A stretch of 64,000 nt of DNA from Channallabes apus (GCA_030522415.1 CM060113.1:13088065-13152064), one strand, 5' to 3'. Shown: positions 11,931-24,548, numbered from the stretch's first letter. A program made the numbers and translations. Notes: a model not told the origin generated them from the letters alone.

Positions 11931-13129
11931 GTATAGGGAATCAAAAATTCCCACCCCTAGTAGCAAATGTATACAAGTTTCAGTCGCTTTCCTGTAATGT
12001 GTGATAAGATCTATAAATCAGACATGATGTATTTATGGAGGTGAATGAATAAGAGTGTTTTACCGAGTGCACCAAAGGCAAAGCTTCAACATCCAACAGA
12101 TTTCCCTGGCTAGTCAGTCTGACAGACAGCTCCGGCATCTCCACCGTCTCAGAATATTTGCTCTGTTGGTTTAAAGCTGTCTGGCTCCGTCTCCCTGTCA
12201 ACGTGCATTGTCCTGAACTGTCCTTTCTCAAGTTCACACAAGCTGACAATCCAGGATAGCGTTGATGCATGACGATTCGCACTAACGCCCTGAGGAAAGC
12301 GGCTTTTTTCTTAAGGAGAAAGTGGGATCCTTTGGAGTAAACCCCTCTGTGTAAATCTCTGGCATTAAATGAGTGAGGGAGGCCAAGTAAAATGTCTTGA
12401 GTTTATTTATCAAGAAATTCACCATATTATAGTAGGTGTGGACAGAAACACAGACTGGTTTCTGTACGCGAGTTGGCGTACTGCCATTCTACCAACTATT
12501 AATTCTGCTAAGAGGCGAAAGCTCACTGAGAGAACATAGAAGAAGATATTCACAAGCATTAGGTAATGAAGCAAACAGTGTGTTGGGATTTGTTACAGGG
12601 TTTAGTGTTACACTGAATCAGTTTAAACATAAAGTCACTGGAGCAACAAAGCGACCAAGCCATTCATCTTTGGATTATGACGACTGAACAGAGTAGGTGG
12701 AGGCTTGTTTTCGGGTTGGACACTCGCGTCTCTGTCCATTCATCCATGAGGGATCCTCGCTAGCATGATATCTTGAGAATAAACGCCTGTTCAAGGTCAC
12801 AGCAAGGTTAAAGGTCTTGATCTGCAGCTAATTATTATTTTTATAGTCTAGCAATCAAAGTCTATCAATTACTATAATAAATATACAACAGTTTGGATTG
12901 TGACGCACAAGTAACCAATGACTCTTATTCAGGTCTTAGGTTTTACATTTTAATTGTTTGGTCTCTCAAACCAATATTTAGTTTGTATGAACCTCACCTT
13001 CACTGCAAATCAATGAAGAGAAATTTATAAACAGAGCTTTACCAAATTCAACATAAATACAACAAGATTCAACTTCGTTTTAGATAAATAGAAGTAAATT
13101 ACGAATAAGAGTGGAATTCATTAACACAG

Positions 13130-13620
13130 GTATGAGAGTAAAAACTACATTTATTTCTCTATATAATCCCCTGCTACACTAACGCACTTAGTTTTTCATC
13201 CACTAGTGCTTGGATACCATTAAGGCAGAAAGTTCTCTCAGTAGGCCAGACCCCAGGGTCAATCTGCCTGAAACGCTGGCCTCCCAGGAACTCCTTTAAA
13301 GGCCCAAACATGTCGGAAAATAGCTTGGAGCGAGGACAGGACTGTATAGGGGATGTTGCAATAACTCTCAGCCGAGTTGCTGTGATGTGTACATAGTGTG
13401 GTGGGCAGTATGACGTTTTGTGTTGCCCTGCAAAAACAGAACAAACCAGATTTTTTTTTTTCCAGAGATCATTCCACTTCCACTAATGTTCACAAGAACG
13501 GTGGTCTCCGAGCCACCTCGGCCGGGTTTGTCATTATACAGTCTTCTTAAATATGTTTGCACCATAAAAATGTGGCTAAGCGTCCCATCACCATACTGTG
13601 ACCAAAGTCTTCTATAAATC
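13130..13620 (-). mobile_element. rearranged mariner relic
   Basis: Minus-strand reading gives SQYGDGTLSH (13590-13560 region), resembling the mariner N-terminal DNA-binding block. Closer to 13260-13440 it gives QGNTKRHTAHHTMYTSQQLG and a GPLK-type block, matching the C-terminal catalytic region. The middle is deleted and frames are broken. A 13255-13310 stretch is nearly identical to 7415-7455 and 20750-20790. Confidence 0.6.
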
Positions 13621-14299
13621 TCAAACATTGATTATCATTGATTAAACACCACTTGTACATATATAAAATATTTACGGCTTTACAGCTGTACCATTCCAGC
13701 TAACCTTCAACAAGGAATGGCTCAGGATTGGATACGTCATGTTTAATGATGGGAATTATCTACAAAGCATCCGTAGCTGTAGTGTGTTCGATAATAACTG
13801 CTTTCTCTCATTCATCAGAAGGTACAATGATCTTAGCGAGGCTGCCCGGTGAAGGGCTTGATATTTCCCTCCGTTTTTGTGAAGGCAGATCGGAATCCAG
13901 CCAGATCTATAGGATGCCTCAGAAAGTCTCCACACACAGCATAAAAACAGCCTTTTGGAATGCCTTTGACAAAAAAGAATTGTACTAAAATCATTCTCAT
14001 GGCTGGATCGGGAAGCTCTCACAAGGTTGCAACGGACTTCAACGAGAAACACATCACACGCAACATTGCTGCCAAACCACAAGTTTAAAAAAAATGAAAA
14101 TGTTTTGTGAACCAGCCAAAATATGGACATACACCAACATCCACCTATGAAGGCACAATAAATAGCTGGCTGATGAATAGCACTGCTGCTGTATGTATAG
14201 TGACTTCTGGGAAACCCTGTTTTTTACACAGTGACGAAGTAGCGAAGACTAAAGCTCTAACAATCATATCACTATTTTAAGCTGAAAACATTTAGCATG

Positions 14300-15184
14300 C
14301 AATATTTAAAAAATCTATAAGGGAAATCGATTCAGTTACATATATTGATTATTTGTGTGACAATTCATGTATCGCCATACATTTTTTAAAATTCATAGAT
14401 ATTTGCATTTGAGGTGTTAAATGTTGCAGTTCGTTTATAATCCTATATGCCGTGCACACTAAACTATTCTCACATTGGTAGAAGCAAATATTTGGATTTG
14501 CAATTGGCCACAACATGGCTCATGACACTTGACTTTAAATTTCATGTTGCTAACTTTAGCCGTTTTGGAGGGATGATTTAATATCTGCTATTCTTTAGCA
14601 TTACACTGTCTCGATTCAAACAATAATCATTTAAAATGCTAATTATTCATATTTCTTTATGAGTATTGATATTAAAATTAAGATTGTTTTCCGAAAAATC
14701 TGTAGGGTCCTTAATGCTGTGAAATTCATGTTAGAATATATTTACAATTTTGCATTTTAGAATAATACACTTGTGAGTTTTATGTCTTTTTATGTGAATT
14801 TGAAATTGTCCAAGTTTTATTAAAGATTTTTTTTTTAAGTTACAGACACTACATAAAAGGGCATGAAATTTTATTTAGCAAATGTGTTTTTTAATCTGAT
14901 AAAAACATAAATATTTATGTAAAAAGAAGCATGGGTCGGGAGATAAGAAGCATAAAGTATTATGAAAAATGGTGTTATATGATCATATCTGAAGATTCAC
15001 TTTTTCACCTAGGTGAGACACTTTTAAGCACTTTTGGCTGAATGTTTGTGTAAAAAATATGATGCTGAATTATGATATTTATAAAATCATGATACTAATA
15101 GAATCGCAATACAAATCAAATCGGTACTTCGGTATTGTGATAATATCGAACCAGTTGGTCCCTTGTGATTTCCATCCCTAGTAA
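14300..15184 (-). repeat. hAT-like repeat family, copy 1
   Basis: This AT-rich segment shares ordered blocks with 16060-17400 and 17390-17680: GTTGCAGTTC.T.TATAAT, CTAAACTATT, a GGTAGAAGCAAAT block, and a terminal block GTGATTTCCATCCCTAGT. Read on the minus strand the end is ACTAGGGATGGAAATCAC, resembling hAT transposon termini. No coding capacity is visible. Confidence 0.5.
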
Positions 15185-16339
15185 TATTAGCACTTAGTCC
15201 ACAGAATCCTTGCTCTATTTGCACTCCCTTGTACGAGACATTAAATGCCAGAAGATGAGCATTAAGCAGGATCATTCTGTAATGGCTAATAAATGTGACA
15301 AAAAAAGAAACAAATCAATAAACGAAAACTGGACTTGGCAACTTGATGGTGCTCTATCTTCGATATATAAAGTGCCAGCAAGCTACAATGATAGCACTTG
15401 CAGTAAATATAACAATAAAACTGGAAACATCAACAATTAGTCACGTATTCTCACAAGAATCGTTCGTAAAGCGGCAAGATCAAGCTGAACGAATCAATTT
15501 TATTGGTGGAGAATCTCAACGGCTGGAGAATTGTAGCGCTGAATACTCAGCATGCATGAAAGCATTGTGAGTCAGCGACTGAGTGAAAACAATGCGCCTG
15601 CTAATCTCTAATAATCTTTTATACGAGTGCTCTGGAGGCCTAGATGAGAAACGGCTAATAAACTTTAACAGCAGGTCAGCTTCCTAGAGACACATGAAGA
15701 TCTTACTCGAAGAGCTTGTAAATCAGGTTATGACACGGAAGTTACAGCAAGGTATATTCCTCTTAAAGGATCTTTGGTCGATCTATAAACTGGGAAGTGG
15801 GATTCTTCTTGTTTTAAACTCTGGAGGCTATGAATCGTGTACCCTGAGGTGTTTGTCAGGATGGATGGAAATAGCTTTCTATCAAAAGTCAGAAGAATGA
15901 TTTCCAAGAACATTTTTTGTGGCATACAGGAACATTTGGAGAGTCCTCGATATAATACTAAAACTCCAGGAAGAGCCGGGCCTGATCCTTAACCCTAACC
16001 CTGAACTACAACATGCTAAACCAGATAATCACGTTTACTCAACTTGAAACGCATTAATTGGTTGAGATAGGGAAAACATTTATTTATATATTTTTTAATC
16101 ATTTTTTCAAAAAATTTTTACATTTACATTTGTCTGCATTTGAGGTGATAAAATGCTACAGTTCCTCTATAATATTACAGGTGGTGCACTCTAAACTATT
16201 CACACATTGGCTGTGTGGTAGAAGCAAATTATTTGCTATGTTTGTTTAGAATTTTAACAAAATCTAAAATAAAATAATGATGATTAAAAAAACTGCGATA
16301 CTAGCAGAATTGCAATACAAATTGAGGCATGATGATAAT

Positions 16340-17334
16340 TAGGGTTAATTACGGCACCGGTACCTATAGAACCGGTATGTACCGGACCGAAACAGAACGT
16401 GAATTTCGGTGCCTCATTTCGGTGCCACTTAAATGCCTGAACTGTCGATTGAAATATTTGTTCTCTAGATTCATATATTTTTGTACATTAATAGTTTATT
16501 ATATTAAATTAAAAAAATGAAAAGCACATATCATCCGGAAATGAGAGACCATCCGACATGCGCGTGAATGCAGCAACTAACGTTACACTCGCTCTGACGG
16601 CAGCAGGCGGTCTACCGATAGCTTAGCATGCTAAATTAATCAACTTTCGTTAAAATGCCTAAAACTAAACAGTCGAAAGTGCGGCTGTATTTCACAAGAA
16701 AGGATTCCGGCACCGCGACGTGCAGCAAATGTTTTACAGCAGTTGCGTGTAAAGGCGGAAACACGTCAAAGCTAATGAAACATTCGAGGGCAGACGGAAT
16801 AAAGTTAAAAGCAGAATAAATACACGGAATAAAGTTAAAAGCAGAGGGAGGCACCGTGTTTAACAGCTTGTGGACAACAGCTGGCGCTATCGGTGTGGAC
16901 GGCCCCAGCCCCAGTAATACCAACCGTAGCAAAAAGGAGTCTAATGATTATGATGCCGACAGCAGCCTTTCCGCAGGTTAGTAGTAGGATAATGTAATGT
17001 TAATAGCAAAATGCAAATCTTGCATGCATGTCCTGTGCAGAGCAATAAGTCAGGAAAGGTGTCGTATTTTGACAGAAAAGGCAAATATGGTGAAATTTCT
17101 GCAAAAGAATTGCTAAAATTTGAAGCTTACATGTTCATATATACTTTAAACTTTTAATATATTGTTCAATTTTAAGCATAAAATTTTTTGTTCAATAAAA
17201 ATTCATTCTTGAGTCATCCACTATAATTTTGTGGCTTAAAAGTATCGGTTCAGGCACCGTTTTGGCACCGGTACCGTTTTCAAAGTATCGATTTGGCACC
17301 GGTATCGAAAAAAACCAAACGATACCCAACCCTA
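16340..17334 (+). mobile_element. hAT transposon with perfect 8-bp target duplication
   Basis: The element begins TAGGGTT and ends AACCCTA. It is flanked on both sides by ATGATAAT (16332-16339 and 17335-17342), the 8-bp target duplication expected for hAT. Subterminal regions are rich in the palindromic CACCGGTACC/GGTATCG type sequence in both orientations. It carries one short coding segment, a BED zinc finger (16655-16976), and no recognisable hAT catalytic or dimerisation region. It is therefore a non-autonomous copy. Confidence 0.85.
16655..16976 (+). pseudogene. BED-type zinc-finger exon of hAT transposase, interrupted
   Basis: The frame from the ATG at 16655 encodes MPKTKQSKVRLYF, then a Cys-x2-Cys pair (CSKC) and GGNTSKLMKHSRADG, the shape of a BED finger of ZBED/hAT transposases. 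A 30-bp tandem duplication (16795-16824 repeated from 16825) places an in-frame TAA at 16817. Beyond it the same frame stays open to 16976, where CCGCAG|GTTAGT forms a plausible splice donor. It looks like exon 1 of a ZBED-like transposase captured without its downstream exons. BED fingers bind DNA at the transposon ends. Confidence 0.65.
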
Positions 17335-17389
17335 ATGATAATACCATATCGAGTCTTCCCTGGTGATTCCCACACAGACTACAAAATCT

Positions 17390-17680
17390 TTTTTTTTTTT
17401 ACACATGTTTGCATTTAAGGTGGTAAAATGTTGCAGTTCCTCTATAATTCCACAGGTAGCGTAGTCTAAACTATTTACAGCACGGCATAATGTGTGGTAG
17501 GAATAAATATTTTTCTACATTTAGAATTAACATAAAATATAAAACATGTGAAATTATATAGAATCAGGATATTTATAAACTCATAACAGAATCACAATAT
17601 GAACTGAATCAACTAGGTATTGTGAATAATGTCGTATCAGGTGCTTCCTGGTGATTCCCATTCGTATTAATTTGTTTTCA
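17390..17680 (-). repeat. hAT-like repeat family, copy 3
   Basis: It shares GGTAAAATGTTGCAGTTCCT, TCTAAACTATT, GTGTGGTAGGAATAAAT and the terminal CCTGGTGATTCCCAT with copies 1 and 2. It lies directly after copy 2, in the same orientation. Confidence 0.5.
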
Positions 17681-18479
17681 CCATCTCTTCTGTTTTACAA
17701 TAATTTCCCAGGATCCTTGGATTAGATCCAACTCTGTCGCCTGGAGTCTATAAGCCGGCAAAAAAAAAAAATCATCTCAGAGGAAAAACGCTGGTCTCTG
17801 TAGCACTCAGACTATACAAACAACCACCAGCATTCAGGACAATAGCAACTTGCCTGTCAGTCAATTTGCTTTAACTGTTGCACGTCCACACTTTAAACCT
17901 AAGCACGCATATATGGTATCTCCTTATAAGGTATTGTGTTCCAGCACAAACTTTATTCCTATGTGACTGACCTTTAGAATGAAGCACACAGTTCATTTGA
18001 ACTCGACGCTTCAGCTCGATTCAACAGCACCATAATAGACATCACTAAATTACAAATTAAATCCTTTCCCCAATGTTCATTTGAAACATTTCCTGCCAGC
18101 AGTTAGAGCGCACAGGTCGTATCCTCAGCTGCCCGGATTCCAATTACAGTTAAAAATGACAGGCCATGCAAAGCAGGGACTGGAGGAAAAAATGATAATG
18201 AAAGGTAAGAAGAGAAATGAGGAAGAAAGAGAAAGAGGGCTAGACAGACAGGAAATGAACAAAGCAGCGACTGAGGTAGTTATTCCTCAAAATGCGAGGA
18301 GTGAAGTGGGAGTTAAATTTCACACAACGCTGAACACAAGATGTAGCACTGAACACTAGTGAGAGAGGAAGAGAGAGAAGGAGGGAGAGAGAGATGAATG
18401 AGTGACTAAGGCATCACGAACAGCCACCACATGGTCTCTCTCAATCACATGCTGCCCTCCTGATAACTGGCTTAAAGCC

Positions 18480-18550
18480 AGCAAGTGCCACACACACACA
18501 CACACACACACTCACACTCACACACACACACATACGCACACACACAAAAC
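18480..18550. repeat. (CA)n-rich microsatellite
   Basis: An imperfect CA array with CTCA and TACG interruptions. A purine-rich tract (AGAGAGGAAGAGAGAGAAGG) precedes it at 18360-18400. Confidence 0.85.
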
Positions 18551-18629
18551 TTCAACACAAAGTAAATTAAACACAACGTAATGCTATCTTTGGGAGGCAT
18601 TTCCAATAACTTGTGTGTTACTGTAGCCA

Positions 18630-18985
18630 AATAATGTCTGGAAAAAACTCTTGTATTTGGGATTTTCTCCCATTCTTCCTTGCAAATTGATGGAAAAACT
18701 TGACAACAACTTGCGGATGAGATGTATCTGTCTATGGGAACTCTGCACACAATCATTCAACACCATTTGCTCGTTACAGGAACTCAGTGGGGAATTACTC
18801 CCTGCTTAGGTCATTAAAGGAGTTCCTGGGGGGCCAGGGTTCCAGTCGTAAAGGAAGTAGTTCGAGCATGGCTCATGGCTCGTTCTACCTTGATGGTATA
18901 TCCAAGCACTAGTGCATTAGTGTAGCAGGGGGTTATTTTTCCAAACCAAAAATCCCGGTTTGACTTGAACACCTGTAGTATAAAT
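18630..18985. mobile_element. Tc1 fragment followed by mariner fragment
   Basis: Minus-strand reading of 18640-18690 gives CKEEWEKIPNTR, the C-terminal motif of Tc1-type transposases also present at about 24860. From 18800 the plus strand carries the mariner block TTAAAGGAGTTCCTGGGGGG and ends AATCCCGGTTTGACTTGAAC (18952-18971), the mariner terminal repeat. Both are short relics. Confidence 0.55.
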
Positions 18986-20035
18986 GCTGCAGTATCCTAA
19001 AAACCCAAAATGGGAACGAGAGGACCTATGAGGTCAAAATGTTAATATATTATTATCATTAGGAAAACATTTAGCAACAAACACAAACACACACACACAC
19101 ACACATGCGCGCGCAAACCCTAGTGTGAGCCAATTTATTATTTTTTTTCGGTCTGGCCCTGACAGCCGTACAGGATGAATCATCCACAGAGTGATATGAT
19201 GCCAGAAGTGATAAGAGAGTAGCACTTACAGTACAGCCACATCACGAGTGTAGGGGACGTAGCTTTTAAATAGTGTTGTTTTTTTCCCTTAAAGGAAAGA
19301 AGAAAAAAAAACAAATCTTCTAGTAGTGATTTTCACTTCCTTTTATTCCTAATGCTGACTCTCCCTCTAAATAACCATGTTTTAGGCATACCCAGGCATG
19401 ATTTCGTTTGATTTCAGTTCCAGAGAACAAACATGTTTTATTAATTATGACTAACGATCGTTCTCGACGCCATTCAGGTCAAGTGTGATAGGAATCAAAG
19501 CTTTTAATCTTTCCACATTTCCTATAGATATTTTAAGGTATGTTCTCATAAAAAAAAATAAAAAAAACACTTAATTAAACCATGAAATGTTTTTCTGAAA
19601 TGAATTTAAAGCACCGCTCGAGCTTTTTTTTTTTTTCTTTAGAGGACGTGTTATTTGCACAGACAACAATTTGTCTACATCTTATTCTTTATTGTTTAAT
19701 TGCCTGCCTGGTTGTGGAACCGAGTGTACTGCCAGCAACTAATTAAGAACGATTCTCTTATTAACGGCTAATCTTTTATCGGCTTTCAGGCCTCAGATGT
19801 GCTAACGGCGAATACTAACGGTCTTTAATGTCAAGGCAGCCTCCTACAACACTGTTGTTAGGAGAAGTCGATTTAGGCATTAAAATCTTGTGACGCTATT
19901 TGTTCACCCACGGAAATGTGTGAACTTGTACATAGCATTTGAAATCTATACACAGCATTTTTCAATAATATAATGTGAGAATGTGTGATGAGCTTGTTAT
20001 GTAGTTAAGTGCCCTAATAAGGATACGGTAAATTC

Positions 20036-20240
20036 AAATTCAAATTCAAATTTTATTTGTCACATACACAGTCATACACAGTACAATATGCAGTGAAATG
20101 CTTACACGACCGCCAGTGACCTTAGAAAGAAAATAAAAGATTACAGTATACGTAAAATAAATATCAATAAAAAGAAATACTAAAGAAATAAATGTAACTA
20201 GTAAAATAAACTGTACAAATAAGGGCATAATAAAATATAA
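20036..20240 (-). mobile_element. non-LTR retrotransposon 3' end
   Basis: Tandem AATTCAAATTC units followed by TTTTATTTGTCACATACACA and ATGCAGTGAAATGCTTACAC. This is a common fish LINE 3' end in antisense. Only the tail remains. The clade cannot be named safely from this piece. Confidence 0.5.
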
Positions 20241-20837
20241 AGTGACAATGGTTGTGCAAATATGCATGAAAGGTGACTAATGAAAGTGACATGTGCAATT
20301 GTCCAGATGTATAAATATTTAGTGCAAGTGTGTATGAATGTGAATGTGTCCATGATTGTCCAGTCAATGTCAATGTTGTATGAACGAGAATGTAAATTAA
20401 TACAAAGGCATCTTCAACCAAAGTGTCTTAAATATCATGTTGTGTTTGTAGTTTTGAGAAAAAGTCAGATAGTCACTGGCTTTAGCCCAGTTCCACAAGA
20501 TTTTTGCAACGAATTTCAAATTGGTGACTGACAGGTGAAATATAGTGGTGCTACGTGAAGGCATGAAAAAAAGCCAACATTTGGTATAGATAACATGATT
20601 ATGACGATCTCGCCAGAGATGGCACATTCAGCAAGTGAAATGCCTGATCCTTGAAAAGAGACGCATCGAACCCCAGTTACCAACACCAACACCACAGTTA
20701 TTGCCACATCCCCTGACCTCACTCGAAGCCATTTCCAAACATTTGGGCCGTTAAAGGAGTTCCTGGGAGGCCAGAGTTTCAGAAGTGAAGCAGGCAGTCT
20801 GATCATGGCTTTGGTGTACTGAGAAAACGTTCTACCT

Positions 20838-22869
20838 CCTGGCTCAGATCCTATTTGACCGATCGTTATCAGTATGTAGACTTAAATGGTGATTATTCTG
20901 CATGTTCTCTAGTGGAGTTTGGCTTTCCGCAGGGTTCAGGTTTAGGCCCACTGCTTTTCTCCCTTTACATGCTTCCTCTGGGCAACATAATCCGTAAGCA
21001 TGGTATTAGTTTTCATTATTATGCTGACGACACACAGCTATACGTCTCAACAAAACCTAATGAGAAAAACCATCTTACTAAAGTTGAGCAATGTGTGCAG
21101 GACATAAGAAATTGGATGCTAATTAACTTCCTTCTGCTTAATCCGGATAAGACAGAAGTTCAAGTCATAGGACCGCATACAGCTAGAAGTAAAATCTTAG
21201 ATCAAACCGTAACTTTAGATGGCCTTTCTGTTCCATCAAGTGCAACAGTAAAAGACCTCGGCGTGATTATAGATTCCAGCCTTTCATTTGAAGTTCATGT
21301 AGATAATATCACCAGGATAGCATTCTCTCACCTCAGAAATATTGCCAAGATAAGAAATATATTGTCGGTAAACGATGCAGAAAAACTAGTTCATGCTTTT
21401 ATCACCTCTAGGTTGGACTATTGTAATGCCTTACTGTCTGGTTGTTCTGTTAGGTGCATAAACAAGCTTCAGCTAGTCCAGAATGCAGCAGCGAGAGTCC
21501 TCACTAGAACCAGAAGATATGAGCACATCACCCCTATCCTATCTTCACTACATTGGCTCCCTGTGAAATTTCGCATTGATTTTAAAATACTACTCTTGAC
21601 ATATAAAGCATTAAATGGTCTCGCGCCGCAGTATCTGAGTGAACTGCTAGTGTCTTACGATCCGCCACGCCTACTTCGATCAAAGGATGCAGGCTGCTTC
21701 AGTACCGCGTATTATGAAAACTACAGCTGGGAGCAGAGTTTTTTCTTACAAAGCCCCAAAATTATGGAGTAGTCTTCCAAATAGTGTTCGGGACTCAGAC
21801 ACAGTCTCAGTGTTTAAGTCTAGGCTCAAAACCTATTTATTTAGCCAAGCATTTTTATAAATAGATTTGCCTTAGGTAAAGGAGCAGATCTGGGGGACTC
21901 ATGGACGTAGAGTATTACGGTGAACTGGTATGTTTAGATGCTGTCTTCCTCACTCTCATTGATCACTCAGGTTTGTTGACGGTGAGGTGATTGTTTGCTT
22001 TACATCTCAGGGAGCCCTCATGTTTGTGTTTCCTTCTGGCTCTCCCTTTTAGTTATGCTGTCATAGTTAGTCCTGCCGGAGTCCCTGCTTGCACTCTACA
22101 GTAAATATACATTCACATTATACATTGTGACTGTGACCATACCTAGTTGCCATCTCTCCTCTTCTTCCTTTCTCCCCCTCTTTCTCTTTCCTCTCTCCCC
22201 CTGTCTCCCCCTTTCACTCTTTCTCTCTCTCTCTCTGTCGAGCTACACATGTCATTCCTGAGCTGCCAGTGATCCAGGCTCCCTCGGCCCTCCGGACCTG
22301 TCTAATCCATCCTGGTGCCCCATTCTGGTTGAAGGTCTCGTCGCATGGATGCCCCGTGTGTCTCTTTAGGATGCGTCTGGTGTCTGGGGATGATTCTCTC
22401 TACTTAGAAGATGGTTCTGGCCTCGACTGGTGTTGTCAGCTGTTTCTCTGAGGACTTGACAATTCGATAGTTCAGGACTGGAACTTTCTACAAGTCTATC
22501 TGAGTCTCCAATAACTACTGGACTCCATTTTAACATCAGTTAACATCAACTATTATAGCTGAACCTAACACTTAACACTGTATAAATGCAGATCATTTCC
22601 TGCTATCTGTTTCACCCAGATGAGGATGGGTTCCCTGTTGAGTCTGGTTCCTCTCAAGGTTTCTTCCTATTACCATCTCAGGGAGTTTTTCCTTGCCACT
22701 GTCGCCCGCGGCTTGCTCACCAGGGACTATCTGAACATTTTTGATTCATACACATTCACACTCCATACAAACTTAAATAATTCTTTTGATTGTGTAAAGC
22801 TGTTTTGAGACAATGTCAATTGTTAAAAGCGCTATACAAATAAAACTGAATTGAAAAAAAAAATTGAAT
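20838..22869 (+). mobile_element. L2-type LINE, 5'-truncated
   Basis: About 2.0 kb containing the second half of the reverse transcriptase, a 3' UTR with a 95-bp pyrimidine tract (22140-22235), the GGGTTCCCTGTTGAGTCTGG block and a TTGAATTG-type tail. The insertion point inside a mariner copy is exact (see the surrounding entry). Same family as 25050-27006, 2346-2900, 36070-36230 and 41338-41410. Confidence 0.85.
20855..21772 (+). pseudogene. L2 reverse transcriptase, partial
   Basis: This 305-codon frame encodes FPQGSGLGPLLFSLYMLPLG (finger/palm block), HYYADDTQLYVSTKP with the catalytic YADD, and a C-terminal region with LDYCNALLSG and LQLVQNAAARVLT. These are typical of fish L2 elements. 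It lacks the endonuclease and the N-terminal half of the RT. It is frameshifted near 21730: the following DNA (21740-21860) still encodes the family's C-terminus in another frame. Not functional. Confidence 0.85.
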
Positions 22870-23214
22870 TGATGGTATCATGTGGATAAGTGTATTAGTG
22901 TAGCAGGGATTATATGGAGAAATGATGTGTTTTCCCTCTTATAACTGTGTTCCATTATTCTGTACAATCAAAAGACTTTGAAAAGACTTAACTTGTGGAT
23001 GACTTGCAAATGGTACAGTTTTTAATAAAACAAAAAATCCAGGGAAAAATATATACAAAATTAAATTTCTTAGTTATACCACCCTGGCGTTTACAACCCC
23101 TTTCCATCATGTGACAAAGTGCTGCTATGGCTGCCAAAGACTGACCTCAGAAGACCACAAACAAACATAGATAAGTTATGGAAATTCACCGTCATGGAAA
23201 TTTGTGAAAAGTAG

Positions 23215-23616
23215 TTAACCTACGACAAACCTATCAAAACAAAGTTGTAGTTCCGCAGTATGTTTCCGAAAGCTTAACCGCGCTTGTTTGATGTCACAAG
23301 GCAATGAGGTGGTGAGAGCATGCTGAGAAAACTTGTAGCTCATGCCGGTCACCCAGTCACCCCAATCACTCCAGTCACCCTGACGCGCTTCACACCTTGA
23401 GACTACCCATGGCTCATGGTGATTTGTGAATTCGTAGTGATCCGTAGCTAAAAGTGGGAAAGTGGGAACTGGTCTAAGGACACCTTCGAGGAAAAAAAGA
23501 AAGAGTGTGATCACAAGATTACGGAGCCTATGGAACGTTCCTGCCAGACGTCTACGTATAGGATGTAATGTATAGGATCTGATGGGTTCATCCCAAACCG
23601 CATTAATCCTTGACAA
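23215..23616 (-). other. unidentified 133-codon open frame
   Basis: An open frame on the minus strand contains ARQGDWSDWGDWVTGMSYKF and HALTTSLPCDIKQARLSF. I do not recognise a family. No splice context, polyadenylation or start context supports a host exon. Given its surroundings it may be part of an unrecognised repeat. Confidence 0.2.
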
Positions 23617-24489
23617 GTGCTGAATTAAAAAATGTATTAGAATAAAAGACTTTTTAAAAGTGGGAGTAACAGTGTGTCCTTCCCATAAACTGGAAAAAAA
23701 AGGTGCCTGTTCCCTGAAGATGATCTGAGAGCAGGATGCAACAAATCCTGAGGTTTAAACCACAGCTAAAGCGCGAGTTGAGAGCAGCATATCAGAGTCA
23801 GGCATTAATTATAAATGCAGGGCCGTTTCTGAGCAGCCTGGCTGGAGCGCCGGCTTTCCTTTCAGCTTCAGCTGCTATAGTGGGAGCAGCATTTCAAGTG
23901 GTCCAGAGCTATCAGGAGCCACTTCAAACCTGAATAATTAAACCTCATTTCGAAAGCTCCTTCTCTCTCTTTCCCTTTACAATAAAGCACACAGAGTCTG
24001 GATAAAGTGAACGCAACACGTGTGAAAGCTCACCGCTCATGGCGCGATCCTTTCGGTCAAGTCAAACTTGACAAGTCTGTACAACGTTATAGGCAGGGAA
24101 AAAAAAACCTTGTCTTGTTTCTGGTTGCTGGATTCCTAACAAAAGGATAACATCCCGTCACAAACAATGGCCGCATATATAATTCATCACACGTTCCTTA
24201 TTATGGCTTCATTTACAGCCAAGCCTCAAAAAGCCACCTGACAGAGCAAAGGAGATCATTTCACTTCTTGGATGAAACAAAAATTTATGCCACGATACTG
24301 TTTCTTTATATAAAAAATGAGAACTTGATGGATGCACTGCAAATATATAAACAGCTGTCGTAAGTTCCTGCTGTGCAGCTGCCTTTCTTGTCACACTTAA
24401 AAAATGAACAGAGAGTTTTCTCTGAAACTGGAGCTGGAGCTAAGAAGAAACATGAAAGGCAGATTATTCTCCTTTATTAGCTGGACTTC

Positions 24490-24494
<5 letters not shown>

Positions 24495-24544
<50 letters not shown>
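24495..24544. repeat. (TA)n microsatellite
   Basis: An uninterrupted TA array directly abutting the left terminal repeat of the Tc1 element that starts at 24545. Tc1 elements target TA. Confidence 0.95.

Positions 24545-24548
<4 letters not shown>

Larger units (their letters stand above)
16060..17400 (-). repeat. hAT-like repeat family, copy 2, split by a second hAT
   Basis: The left part (16060-16331) and right part (17343-17400) together match copies 1 and 3: ACAGTTCCTCTATAAT..., GATACTAGCAGAATTGCAAT, then CCTGGTGATTCCCA. They are separated by a 995-bp element (next entry) that landed inside the repeat. Confidence 0.55.
20500..22990 (+). mobile_element. mariner relic split by an L2 insertion
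   Basis: Left part 20500-20837 encodes a C-terminal mariner block on the plus strand (cacatcccctgacctcactc, then GPLKEFLGGQ near 20750-20785). It ends ...GTTCTACCT. The right part resumes at 22870 with TGATGGTATC...AGTGTAGCAGGG. The uninterrupted relative at 18880-18930 reads GTTCTACCTTGATGGTATAT, so the L2 interrupts the mariner exactly at that point. Confidence 0.65.
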
